From the NCBI GenBank assembly GCA_017547265.1, contig JAFYQC010000311.1, positions 1-10,340 of the forward strand: a DNA stretch of 10,340 bases. The letters are read 5' to 3'. This DNA comes from Kiritimatiellia bacterium (GTDB lineage Bacteria; Verrucomicrobiota; Kiritimatiellia; RFP12; UBA1067). A model generated the notes under the pieces. That model was not told the DNA's origin. It saw nothing but the letters and a program-made list of their open reading frames with translations, and did no database searches. A program made the translations under genes and the position numbers. Positions 1-5,750 of the stretch are shown piece by piece. How positions within the stretch are numbered: the first letter of the stretch is position 1; each line of letters starts with the position of its first letter.

Positions 1-854
1 CAGTCGACGCCTGCCGCGGCGGCCTCGCCCGCGGCGGCGGCTTCGCGCTGCGAGCTGATGATGCCCATGCCGATCGCGAGGACGATGATGCCGAGCACGT
101 CGTCGATGACCGCGCCCGCCATGATCGTCACGCCCTCGGCGGAGTCCATCTTCTTCTTCTCGGAGAGGATGCGCGCGGTGATGCCGACGGAGGTCGCCGT
201 CGACATGATGCCCATGAACATCGCCGCGGGCGAAAGCGCCGCCTGGACGACCTTGCCCTCCTTCACGAGCTCGCCAAGCTCCGCGAGGCACTGGATGCCG
301 CCGAGGAGGTCGGGGAGATACGTCGTCGCGTAAACGGCGCAGAGGTCGCCGAGGAGGAACGAGAACACCACGCCGCCAACGCCCACGAGCGAGCCGGCGA
401 ACGCGTACTTGAGGAACATCTTGAGGTTGGTCTCGAGGCCAGAAAGGAACAGCAATACGACAGAGGCTATGGTGCAGATGCCGTAGAGCTCGGGCGTCGC
501 GGCGAAGGGATTTCCGCCCGCAGCGGCCTGGGCGCGCAGTGCCTTGCCGTAGAAGATGCCGTACTGAAACATGCCGTCAAAACCTGGGATCGCCAAGCCA
601 CCAAGCGCCCACGGGCCGATCAATATGCCGGCACCAAGTTCGCCAAGGACGCTTGGAAGCTTAAGCGCAGTCGCAATCGTCCCGCCGATTTTCGCAGCGA
701 AGATAATTATGCCGATCTGCAAGACGAGGAAGAGCATCTTCGGTGTCATGCCGAGCTTTGCCGGCCAGTCGGCCGCCTCGGTGGGAAGCGCCTCACCCGC
801 GAACGCACAAGTCGCAAGGAGTACGCCAGCAATGAACAACCACGACTTCTTCAT
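1..854 (-). CDS. Cation:proton antiporter, CPA2 (Kef/NapA-like) family, C-terminus outside window
   Basis: Inner-membrane secondary transporter expected to exchange Na+ or K+ for H+. The frame is open from ATG at 854 to the left edge (284 codons visible). Residues 1-19 look like a cleavable signal peptide (MKKSW, hydrophobic core, AFAG). CPA2 hallmarks follow: LKLPSVLGELGAGILIGP at 65-81, VVLLFLSGLETNL at 132-144, and STATSVGITARILSE at 218-232. AVIDDVLGIIVLAI at 248-261 carries the acidic pair D251/D252 expected in the ion site. Loops after the second and fourth hydrophobic segments are longer than in Kef proteins. The visible part ends in an Ala/Gly-rich run (about 271-283) that may be a linker. 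Start choice: AAGG lies 8 nt upstream of ATG, and the signal peptide begins there. It is last in the tig-clpPX-panD direction, 54 bp after panD. The family is clear; the ion and any C-terminal regulatory domain cannot be seen. Confidence 0.88.
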   Translation of the reverse strand, partial: MKKSWLFIAGVLLATCAFAGEALPTEAADWPAKLGMTPKMLFLVLQIGIIIFAAKIGGTIATALKLPSVLGELGAGILIGPWALGGLAIPGFDGMFQYGIFYGKALRAQAAAGGNPFAATPELYGICTIASVVLLFLSGLETNLKMFLKYAFAGSLVGVGGVVFSFLLGDLCAVYATTYLPDLLGGIQCLAELGELVKEGKVVQAALSPAAMFMGIMSTATSVGITARILSEKKKMDSAEGVTIMAGAVIDDVLGIIVLAIGMGIISSQREAAAAGEAAAAGVD

Positions 855-875
855 GACTTTCACCTTTTCAACTTG

Positions 876-901
876 CGGGCGCGTCGGAGACACGCCCCTA
901 C
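876..901 (-). repeat. GC-rich hairpin repeat element, intergenic copy
   Basis: On the minus strand this reads GTAGGGGCG, then TG, then TCTCCGA, C, GCG, C, CCG. It matches 22 of 26 bases of the element at 1784-1809 inside clpX. The core folds as a 9-bp stem (889-897 with 877-885, one G-U pair) around a 3-nt loop. It fills most of the gap between panD and the antiporter. It is flanked by near-identical direct repeats ACCTTTTCAACTT (862-874) and ACCTTTCAACTT (904-915), which could be a target-site duplication or part of the element. There is no following T-run, so it is not a canonical terminator, although it could still attenuate or protect RNA ends. Confidence 0.7.
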
Positions 902-908
902 CAACCTT

Positions 909-1250
909 TCAACTTTCAGCTTTTCCAAAATGCTTGACGAGAGGCGTCCAGCCCTTGGCCTCTTCGGGCGTCATCTGGGCGAAGGCCATTACGATGAGCC
1001 GGTCGCCTATCTTGCCCTTGTGCGCCGCCGCGCCGTTGAGGCAGCAGACGTGGCTGCCGCGCTTTCCTGCTATGGCGTAGGTCTCGAAGCGGTTGCCGTT
1101 CTCGACGTCAGCGACAAGAATCTTCTCGTAGGGGACGAGCCCGACTGCTTCCATGTCGTCGGGGTCGAGCGTAAGCGAGCCCTCGTAATCGAGGCACGCC
1201 TCGGTTACGCGTATCCTGTGCAACTTCGCTTTTAAAATCTCAACTAACAT
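909..1250 (-). CDS. panD: Aspartate 1-decarboxylase (pyruvoyl enzyme)
   Basis: Cytosolic enzyme converting L-aspartate to beta-alanine for pantothenate and coenzyme A. It is made as a proenzyme that self-cleaves at Gly24-Ser25, giving the N-terminal pyruvoyl group. The sequence shows KAKLHRIRVTEACLDYEGS at 7-25, with K9, H11, Y22, G24 and S25 all in place, then R54 and Y58 (NGNRFETYAIA) and the NGAAAH motif at 72-77. The protein is 113 aa against about 126 in E. coli; the difference is the C-terminal tail. The start has a good ribosome binding site (GAGGAG 10 nt upstream) and lies at the edge of heptad repeat sequence. The gene sits downstream of clpX rather than with panB/panC, which is unusual. 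Identification is secure. Confidence 0.96.
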   Translation of the reverse strand: MLVEILKAKLHRIRVTEACLDYEGSLTLDPDDMEAVGLVPYEKILVADVENGNRFETYAIAGKRGSHVCCLNGAAAHKGKIGDRLIVMAFAQMTPEEAKGWTPLVKHFGKAES

Positions 1251-1259
1251 CTATCACTA

Positions 1260-1266
1260 ACTCCTC
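1260..1266 (-). promoter_or_regulatory. Ribosome binding site of panD, derived from a heptad repeat unit
   Basis: The minus strand reads GAGGAGT, with AGGAG 10 nt before the panD ATG. Seven-base spacing continues through TAGTGAT at 1253-1259, and both units resemble those of the array at 1333-1413. The Shine-Dalgarno sequence of panD therefore appears to be a repeat unit left over at the end of the array. Confidence 0.6.
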
Positions 1267-1332
1267 GGCACTCGCTCCGCTCGGCTCGGTCGCTTCCCCA
1301 AGGGTCGCGCCCACCCACAAGGGGCGGTTACG
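1267..1332. repeat. GC-rich palindromic cluster interrupting the clpX-panD heptad array
   Basis: About 66 bp of GC-rich sequence lies between heptad remnants at 1253-1266 and the array at 1333-1413. It contains three parts. First, CACTCGCTCCGCTCGG (1269-1284), sharing CACTCGCTC with the palindromic insertion in the Gfo/Idh gene. Second, CGGTCGC...GGGTCGCGCCCAC (1287-1314), a weaker relative of the element at 1784-1809. Third, a strong inverted repeat pairing GGGTCGCGCCC (1302-1312) with GGGCG (1322-1326) and CGACCC (1331-1336). No gene and no T-rich tail is seen. With the array it makes up the whole 160-bp gap; I see no convincing promoter for panD in it. Confidence 0.6.
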
Positions 1333-1413
1333 ACCCCTGACTCCTGACTCCTATCTCCAACTCCAACTCTAAGCTCCAACTACTGACTCCTGACCCCTAA
1401 CTACTGACCCCTA
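1333..1413 (-). repeat. Heptanucleotide tandem repeat array 1 (clpX 3' end)
   Basis: Degenerate tandem units of mostly 7 bp, minus-strand consensus YAGGRGT (TAGGGGT, CAGGAGT, CAGTAGT). The five units nearest clpX and the three farthest are in strict 7-bp phase. A middle stretch (1354-1378) slips to 6-bp units such as TGGAGT. The first unit, TAGGGGT, supplies the TAG stop codon of clpX (1411-1413). Similar heptad arrays, called STRR, are known from heterocystous cyanobacteria; I do not claim homology. Many units contain GGAG or GGGG and so look like Shine-Dalgarno sequences in the transcript. Confidence 0.85.
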
Positions 1414-2685
1414 ACTTCTTTCTTCAACCATTTTCTTCGTCACGACGACTTTCTTCATCTTCGCATTGCCCGGTGCTTCGTACATGACATCGGTCATAAG
1501 ACGCTCCATCTCCGCACGGAGGCCGCGCGCTCCGGTCTTGCGTTCAAGCGCAGTCTTCGCGAGCGACTTGAGGGCATCGGGTTCGAACGAGAGCGAAACG
1601 CCGTCCATTGAAAGAAGCTTCTGGTACTGCTTGACGAGCGAATTCTTCGGCTCGGTCAAGACGCGAACGAGATCATCTTCAGAAAGCTCCTTCATCGTGG
1701 TGATGACGGGAAGACGGCCTGTGAACTCAGGGATAAGACCGAACTTGACGAGATCCTCGGGACGAACGTCGGCGTTATCAGCACGGTCGCCTCGGAGAGT
1801 CGCCCCTACCGATTTTTCACGCGCCGCATTGACAGCTCCAAAACCAATGGCGCGCTTGCCTGTGCGTTCACCGACTATCTTGTCGAGTCCGACGAAAGCA
1901 CCGCCGCAGATAAAGAGGATATTCGAAGTGTCGACTTCGATGTACTCCTGGTCGGGATGCTTGCGGCCGCCCTTCGGCGGGATGCGGCAAATCGTGCCCT
2001 CGAGAATCTTGAGAAGCGCCTGCTGAACGCCTTCACCCGAGACGTCGCGCGTAATCGAGACATTGTCGGTCTTCGACGCGATCTTGTCTATTTCGTCGAC
2101 GTAGATTATGCCGCGCTTCGCGAGCTCGACGTTGCCGTCGGCATTCTGGAGAAGGTAGCGGACGAGGTTCTCGACATCTTCGCCAACGTAGCCCGCCTGC
2201 GTGAGCACCGTCGCGTCGCCGATAGCGAACGGAACGCCGAGCATCTTCGCAAGCGTCCGTGCGAGAAGCGTCTTGCCCGTTCCCGTCGGTCCGATAAGGA
2301 GAATATTTGACTTCTCAATTTCAACATCGGGGAAAGAGGTGCTTGGTGCCTGCGCGGCTTCGCCGCTGGTGCTTGCGCTTCGCTGGTGCGTAGAGTCAGA
2401 GACCTTCTCGGCTGCCTCAAGGCGGCGATAGTGGTTGTGAACGGCGACGGCGAGCACCTTCTTCACTTCGTCGTGGCCGATGACGTACTGGTCGAGAAAC
2501 GCCTTTATCGCCTTAGGGGTCGGCGTCGGCGGAAGAGGCGGAACATCCTTTGCCTTCTTCTCATGGCGCGTCACCATCTCGTTGGCATGGCGAACGCAGT
2601 CTACGCAAATGTTCGCGTCGGGGCCGGGGATCATCCCGACCTCTTTTGAACTTCTTCCGCAAAAGGAACAGGTCAGTTCTTTCAT
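1411..2685 (-). CDS. clpX: ATP-dependent Clp protease ATP-binding subunit ClpX
   Basis: Hexameric AAA+ unfoldase that recognises tagged substrates and threads them into ClpP. Visible are the zinc-binding domain (C6, C9, C27, C30), Walker A GPTGTGKT at 132-139, pore loop GYVGED at 165-170, Walker B IIYVDEID at 193-200, GGRKHP at 239-244, the ClpP-docking IGF loop at 280-282, and sensor-2 GARGLR at 385-390. The length of 424 aa matches E. coli, but this hides differences. There is an extra Ser/Thr/Ala-rich stretch at about 96-118 between the N-domain linker and Walker A, and a repeat-derived stretch at 293-301 just after the IGF loop. The C-terminus is shorter. Start choice: the ATG overlaps the clpP stop (ATGA), with AAGG 7 nt upstream, and gives the normal zinc-finger N-terminus. 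The frame remains open further upstream, but that is antisense-like clpP sequence. Confidence 0.97.
   Translation of the reverse strand: MKELTCSFCGRSSKEVGMIPGPDANICVDCVRHANEMVTRHEKKAKDVPPLPPTPTPKAIKAFLDQYVIGHDEVKKVLAVAVHNHYRRLEAAEKVSDSTHQRSASTSGEAAQAPSTSFPDVEIEKSNILLIGPTGTGKTLLARTLAKMLGVPFAIGDATVLTQAGYVGEDVENLVRYLLQNADGNVELAKRGIIYVDEIDKIASKTDNVSITRDVSGEGVQQALLKILEGTICRIPPKGGRKHPDQEYIEVDTSNILFICGGAFVGLDKIVGERTGKRAIGFGAVNAAREKSVGATLRGDRADNADVRPEDLVKFGLIPEFTGRLPVITTMKELSEDDLVRVLTEPKNSLVKQYQKLLSMDGVSLSFEPDALKSLAKTALERKTGARGLRAEMERLMTDVMYEAPGNAKMKKVVVTKKMVEERS
1784..1809 (-). repeat. GC-rich hairpin repeat element, copy inside clpX
   Basis: The minus strand reads GTAGGGGCG, AC, TCTCCGA, G, GCG, A, CCG, identical at 22 of 26 positions to the intergenic copy at 876-901. 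It starts exactly on a codon boundary and encodes ClpX residues 293-301 (VGATLRGDR). ClpX orthologues usually have an acidic SEGELL-type segment here. The stem is imperfect (7 of 9 pairs) compared with the intergenic copy, as expected if codon constraints or drift have altered it. Confidence 0.65.
2340..2390 (-). repeat. Short tandem palindromic insertion inside clpX
   Basis: Two imperfect copies of a unit beginning GCACCAGCG follow each other on the minus strand. One holds GCGGC-GAA-GCCGC (2354-2366), a perfect 5-bp stem; the other holds the shorter GCG-AAG-CGC (2375-2383). A third GCACCA and a GCACC follow. The region encodes Ser/Ala/Thr-rich residues near 99-116 ([17 protein letters not shown]), where ClpX proteins normally have only a short variable linker before the [13 protein letters not shown] strand. 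The reading frame is kept. Confidence 0.6.
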
Positions 2686-3263
2686 TCCACGACCTTGTCG
2701 ACAAGACCCCACTCGACGGCCTCGGCGGCCGACATGAAGTGGTCGCGGTCCGTGTCTTTCACGACGTCGGCCATTTTCTTGCCGGAGTGCTTCGCGAGGA
2801 TGCCGTTCAAGATTTCCTTGAGGCGCAGGATCTCCTTCGCCGTGATCTCGATGTCGGAGGCCTTGCCCTCGGCACCGCCCCACGGCTGGTGGATCATGAT
2901 GCGCGAGTTCGGGAGCGCGTGGCGCTTGCCCTTCGCACCCGCAGTCAGCAGCACAGCGCCCATGGAGGCGGCCTGGCCGATGCAGTACGTCGCGACCGGA
3001 CACTTCACGAACTGCATCGTGTCGTAGATCGCAAGCCCCGCCGTGACACTGCCGCCCGGCGAATTGATGTAGACGTTGATGTCCTTCTTGGGGTCCTGCG
3101 ACTGCAGGAAGAGGAGCTGGGCACAGACGGCGTTCGCCATATCGTCGTTCACCTCTCCCGAGATGAAGACGATCCTGTCGAGGAGGAGGCGCGAGTAGAT
3201 GTCGTACGTACGCTCGCCCTTGCCGGTCTGCTCGACGACATACGGTATCATGTATGACTTCAT
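2682..3263 (-). CDS. clpP: ATP-dependent Clp protease proteolytic subunit ClpP
   Basis: Serine peptidase that forms the double-heptamer degradation chamber served by ClpX. The catalytic triad is S100 (GQAASMGA), H125 (MIHQP) and D174 (DTDRDHF), equivalent to S97, H122 and D171 of mature E. coli ClpP. The oxyanion and substrate strand [11 protein letters not shown] is at 66-76. Length is 193 aa, normal for the family. I chose the ATG at 3263 because a purine-rich ribosome binding site (GGAAGGGAAG) ends 9 nt upstream and the N-terminus then matches the family ([13 protein letters not shown]). A GTG at 3287 would add eight residues reaching into the heptad repeat, which is unlikely. There is no long propeptide. 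The TGA stop overlaps the clpX ATG, indicating translational coupling. Confidence 0.97.
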   Translation of the reverse strand: MKSYMIPYVVEQTGKGERTYDIYSRLLLDRIVFISGEVNDDMANAVCAQLLFLQSQDPKKDINVYINSPGGSVTAGLAIYDTMQFVKCPVATYCIGQAASMGAVLLTAGAKGKRHALPNSRIMIHQPWGGAEGKASDIEITAKEILRLKEILNGILAKHSGKKMADVVKDTDRDHFMSAAEAVEWGLVDKVVE

Positions 3264-3272
3264 CTTATTAAA

Positions 3273-3282
3273 CTTCCCTTCC
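3273..3282 (-). promoter_or_regulatory. Ribosome binding site deciding the clpP start
   Basis: The minus strand reads GGAAGGGAAG, 9 nt before the ATG at 3263. It lies between the alternative GTG (3287) and that ATG, so it supports the ATG. It directly adjoins the heptad array. Confidence 0.7.
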
Positions 3283-3345
3283 AACACTAATCACTGACGC
3301 CTGAGTACTGACCCCTGACTCCTGAGTACTGACTCCTAACCCCTA
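3283..3345 (-). repeat. Heptanucleotide tandem repeat array 2 (tig 3' end)
   Basis: Nine consecutive units in unbroken 7-bp phase, minus-strand types TAGGGGT, TAGGAGT, CAGTACT, CAGGAGT, CAGGGGT, CAGTACT, then CAGGCGT and two decayed units. The first unit provides the TAG stop of tig (3343-3345), in the same register as array 1 relative to the clpX stop. Apart from the clpP ribosome binding site, it makes up essentially the whole tig-clpP gap. No terminator hairpin is seen, so readthrough from tig into clpP is plausible. Confidence 0.9.
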
Positions 3346-4527
3346 CTTCTTCACGTTCGCGAGGACGAAGTCGATGACCTTCTTGCCGCGCTCCTCGTCC
3401 TTGGCCTCGATGTTCTCGGCCTTGGCGATTGCCTCGAGGACGTACCAGAGGCGGACCTGCTTCGTGGCGGCGTCTTCGGCGTCCTTGAGGATCTTGTCGC
3501 GGTTCTTCTCGAAGTAGGAGGCGTCGAGCCCGGAGTACTGCGCACGCTGCGCAAGCTCCTGGAGGTAGCCGTCCATCGCGCGGCGAACCTGGCTCTGCGG
3601 AACGTCGAAATCGGCCTTCTTGAGGAGCAGTTCGACAGCCTCGTTCTCGCGGCGCATCGCCTCGGCCTCGACAGCCTGCTTTTCGAGCGTCTCGCGGATC
3701 GTGGCGGAAAGCTTCTCTACGGACTCGGCCTTCGCCTTTTCGGCGAACTCGGCATCGGTGGGGAGGACGCGGCGGCGGAACGCCTTGAGCGTCACCGTGT
3801 AGACGGCCTTCTTGCCGCCAAGCCCTTCGGGCGCGCCTTCCTTTGCAAACTTCGCCATTACGTCTTCCTTCGTCTCGCCAACCTTCATGCCCTTCACGGC
3901 GTCGAGGATCTCGGGGAGGAAGCGTCCTTCCTCGACCTGGGTCCAGAAGCCAGTGCCGGACGCGACGACCTTGGCGTCGGGCGCGATCTCGAGAATCGGC
4001 TTCTTGTCGACCGTGCCGGTGTAGTCGATCTGCACGAAATCGCCGTCAGCGACCGTCTCGCCTTCCTTCGCGTCCTCGTACTTCGCGTACGCGGCGCGCA
4101 GGCGCTCGAGCTGCTCCTTGACGGCCTCGTCGGAAACCGCAGTGTCCTTGTCGGCGATCTTAAGCCCCTTGTAGGTCGGAACCTTGAACTTCGGCTTGAT
4201 CTCGACAACGGCCGTGAACGTGCCGCCGTCGGCATTGAACGAAATCTCCTTCACGTCGGCAAGCGTGATCTCGTCGAGCTTCTCGGCCTTTACCGCGTCC
4301 GCGTAGTGCTTGCGGATCATCGTGTGTTCGGTCTCCTGCTTGAGACCGTCGGCGAACTGCTTGCGGATGATCTCGACCGGAACCTTGCCGGGACGGAAGC
4401 CGGGGAGCCGCGCCTCGCGGACGAACGTCTTCTCGACGTCCTTCACGATTCCCTTCATTTCCTCGGCGTTCAGCTCGACCTTAAGCTCAACCTGGCACTT
4501 GTATTCGTTCTTCGTGCTCGTCTTCAT
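3343..4527 (-). CDS. tig: Trigger factor (ribosome-associated chaperone, peptidyl-prolyl isomerase)
   Basis: Binds the ribosome at the nascent-chain exit and assists early folding. The N-terminal ribosome-binding domain (about 1-115) carries the signature GFRPGKVP at 43-50. A FKBP-type isomerase domain follows at about 150-250 (VADGDFVQIDYTGTVD through GGKKAVYTVTLKAFRR). The rest is the helical, charged C-terminal chaperone domain. The 394-aa length is somewhat shorter than the E. coli protein (432 aa), mainly at the C-terminus. The ATG is the first in-frame start; AGGAG lies 13 nt upstream, a longer spacing than usual. An extended -10 element at 4576-4568 gives a leader of about 34 nt. First gene of the tig-clpP-clpX series, an arrangement common in bacteria. 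Confidence 0.96.
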   Translation of the reverse strand: MKTSTKNEYKCQVELKVELNAEEMKGIVKDVEKTFVREARLPGFRPGKVPVEIIRKQFADGLKQETEHTMIRKHYADAVKAEKLDEITLADVKEISFNADGGTFTAVVEIKPKFKVPTYKGLKIADKDTAVSDEAVKEQLERLRAAYAKYEDAKEGETVADGDFVQIDYTGTVDKKPILEIAPDAKVVASGTGFWTQVEEGRFLPEILDAVKGMKVGETKEDVMAKFAKEGAPEGLGGKKAVYTVTLKAFRRRVLPTDAEFAEKAKAESVEKLSATIRETLEKQAVEAEAMRRENEAVELLLKKADFDVPQSQVRRAMDGYLQELAQRAQYSGLDASYFEKNRDKILKDAEDAATKQVRLWYVLEAIAKAENIEAKDEERGKKVIDFVLANVKK

Positions 4528-4567
4528 ATATGCAGTCTATCTCCTATTTGGAAAACTATTAAATGAT

Positions 4568-4576
4568 ATTTTATCA
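4568..4576 (-). promoter_or_regulatory. Extended -10 promoter element for tig (and clpP-clpX)
   Basis: The minus strand reads TGATAAAAT, a TGn extension plus one mismatch to TATAAT, in the only AT-rich stretch upstream of tig. Transcription should begin near 4561. No good -35 match is seen. It is arranged back to back with the promoter at 4604-4612. Confidence 0.5.
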
Positions 4577-4603
4577 TATTTCCCCGCCGAAATGTGAAAA
4601 AAA

Positions 4604-4612
4604 TGGTATAAT
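4604..4612 (+). promoter_or_regulatory. Extended -10 promoter element directly before the Gfo/Idh gene
   Basis: Reads TGGTATAAT, a perfect extended -10. Only 7 nt (4613-4619) separate it from the ATG at 4620, so transcription would begin at or within 1-2 nt of the start codon. No Shine-Dalgarno sequence fits in that space. No -35 hexamer is recognisable at the usual distance, which is compatible with an extended -10. Confidence 0.6.
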
Positions 4613-4619
4613 CGCAACC

Positions 4620-5750
4620 ATGAACGAAGAAAAACGGCTGAAATACGCCATGGTGGGCGGAGGAAAGGGGTCGTTCATCGGCCCGATCCACCGCATGGCG
4701 ATAAGGATGGACGACCTCGCGGACCTCGTCGACGGGTGCTACTCGCACACCGACGACTGGCACGCCCTGATTGAGCGCTGCAAGGGAAAGATCGACTTCC
4801 TCGCCGTCTGCACGCCAAATAGCTCGCACTACGAGATCACCAAGGCCGCGCTAGAGGCTGGAATGGACGTCCTCTGCGAAAAGCCCCTCTCGCTCACGCT
4901 CGACGAGGCGACGGAGCTTGAGCGCCTCGCGCGGCGGAAGCGCCGCGTCCTCGGCATCCCCTTCACCTACTCGGGCTTCCCGATGGTAAAGCTCGCACGC
5001 GACCTAATCAAGAGGGGCGAGCTCGGGAAAATCGACAAGGTCGTATTGGAGTACAGCCAGGGCTCATTTAGGAAAATCGACTTCTCGAAGCCGCTCGACA
5101 AGCGAAACGCCTGGAAAATGGACCCAAAGAAGGCGGGGCCGAGCTGCGTCGTCGCAGACATCGGCGTTCACGGCTTCCACTTAATTGAGCACGTGACGGG
5201 TCTCGAGGTCAAGGAGGTTCTCGCGGACCTCTCGTCCTTTGCACCTGGGAACCGCCTCGACGACGACGCGTCGATGCTGTTGCGGCTGGGTGCGCCCGCC
5301 GGCGTTCGTTCCGCTTCGCTCACTCGCTCGGGCGCACGCTCAAAGTCTTCCCAGCCAAAGGCGATGTTCACCGTCTCTAAGGTCGCGACTGGCGAGGAGA
5401 ACGGCGTACGGCTCAGGGTCTACGGCGACAAGGCGTCGCTCTACTGGAACCAGGAGGAGAACAACTACCTCTCGGTGAAATATCCATTCGCGCCCGAGCG
5501 CATCTACAAGAGAAACGCGCCGTACATCGGCGAGCTCTCGGCGGCGAGCAAGAATCTTTCGCGCATACCCGCCGGCCACCACGAGGGATTCATCGAGGGG
5601 TTCGCGAACATCTACCGCGAGTTCTGCGCGGCTGTGCGCGACCGCAAGGCCCACGACTTCCCTGGCGCCCACGAGGGCGTGAGGACGATGCGCTTCGTCG
5701 AGGCGGCGCTCCGTTCCAACAAGAACGGCAACCGCTGGGAGAAGATCTAG
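4620..5750 (+). CDS. Gfo/Idh/MocA-family NAD(P)-dependent oxidoreductase, modified
   Basis: Probably a sugar or inositol dehydrogenase-type protein; the substrate is unknown. Seen are a glycine-rich nucleotide motif VGGGKGSFIGPIHR (12-25), the strand ending in CTPNSSHY (64-71), the family CEKPLSLT motif (86-93), ADIGVHGFHLIE (179-190) with possible catalytic H184/H187, and LRVYGDKASLYWNQEENNYL in the C-terminal sheet. Two oddities stand out. The segment between LVDGCYS and DDWHALI lacks about 20-30 residues (a Rossmann helix) compared with relatives sharing the GSFIG motif. Residues about 225-246 form a Ser/Arg/Ala-rich insertion encoded by a palindromic repeat. I chose ATG 4620 because an earlier ATG (4563) would run through the promoter and add residues before the normal MNEEKRLKYAMVGGG start. 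376 aa. The stop overlaps the parC stop. Family sure; activity uncertain. Confidence 0.87.
   Translation: MNEEKRLKYAMVGGGKGSFIGPIHRMAIRMDDLADLVDGCYSHTDDWHALIERCKGKIDFLAVCTPNSSHYEITKAALEAGMDVLCEKPLSLTLDEATELERLARRKRRVLGIPFTYSGFPMVKLARDLIKRGELGKIDKVVLEYSQGSFRKIDFSKPLDKRNAWKMDPKKAGPSCVVADIGVHGFHLIEHVTGLEVKEVLADLSSFAPGNRLDDDASMLLRLGAPAGVRSASLTRSGARSKSSQPKAMFTVSKVATGEENGVRLRVYGDKASLYWNQEENNYLSVKYPFAPERIYKRNAPYIGELSAASKNLSRIPAGHHEGFIEGFANIYREFCAAVRDRKAHDFPGAHEGVRTMRFVEAALRSNKNGNRWEKI
5290..5337 (+). repeat. Palindromic GC-rich insertion inside the Gfo/Idh gene
   Basis: Perfect 9-bp inverted repeat GTGCGCCCG (5290-5298) / CGGGCGCAC (5329-5337) with a 30-nt interior that contains TTCCGCTTCGCT and CACTCGCTCGG. 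It encodes in frame the unusual stretch following LLRLG (residues about 225-239). Relatives normally have a short hairpin turn here, of the type LLRFEGGARGVFTVSQ. CACTCGCTC also occurs in the clpX-panD gap (1269-1277). Confidence 0.6.

Noticed and set aside
876..901. Rho-independent terminator after panD
   Set aside because: The stem is good but no T-run follows on the transcribed strand, and the same sequence occurs inside clpX, so it is better described as a repeat element.
1333..1413. Possible CRISPR-like array
   Set aside because: Units are 7 bp, adjacent and without spacers; it is a short tandem repeat.
2686..3003. N-terminal extension of the clpX frame across clpP
   Set aside because: The extension is Arg/Gly/His-rich out-of-frame clpP sequence. 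The zinc-binding N-terminus and the ATGA overlap place the start at 2685.
4563..4619. Earlier ATG giving a 19-residue longer Gfo/Idh protein
   Set aside because: The segment contains the promoter elements and encodes residues not expected before the normal family start; ATG 4620 fits better.
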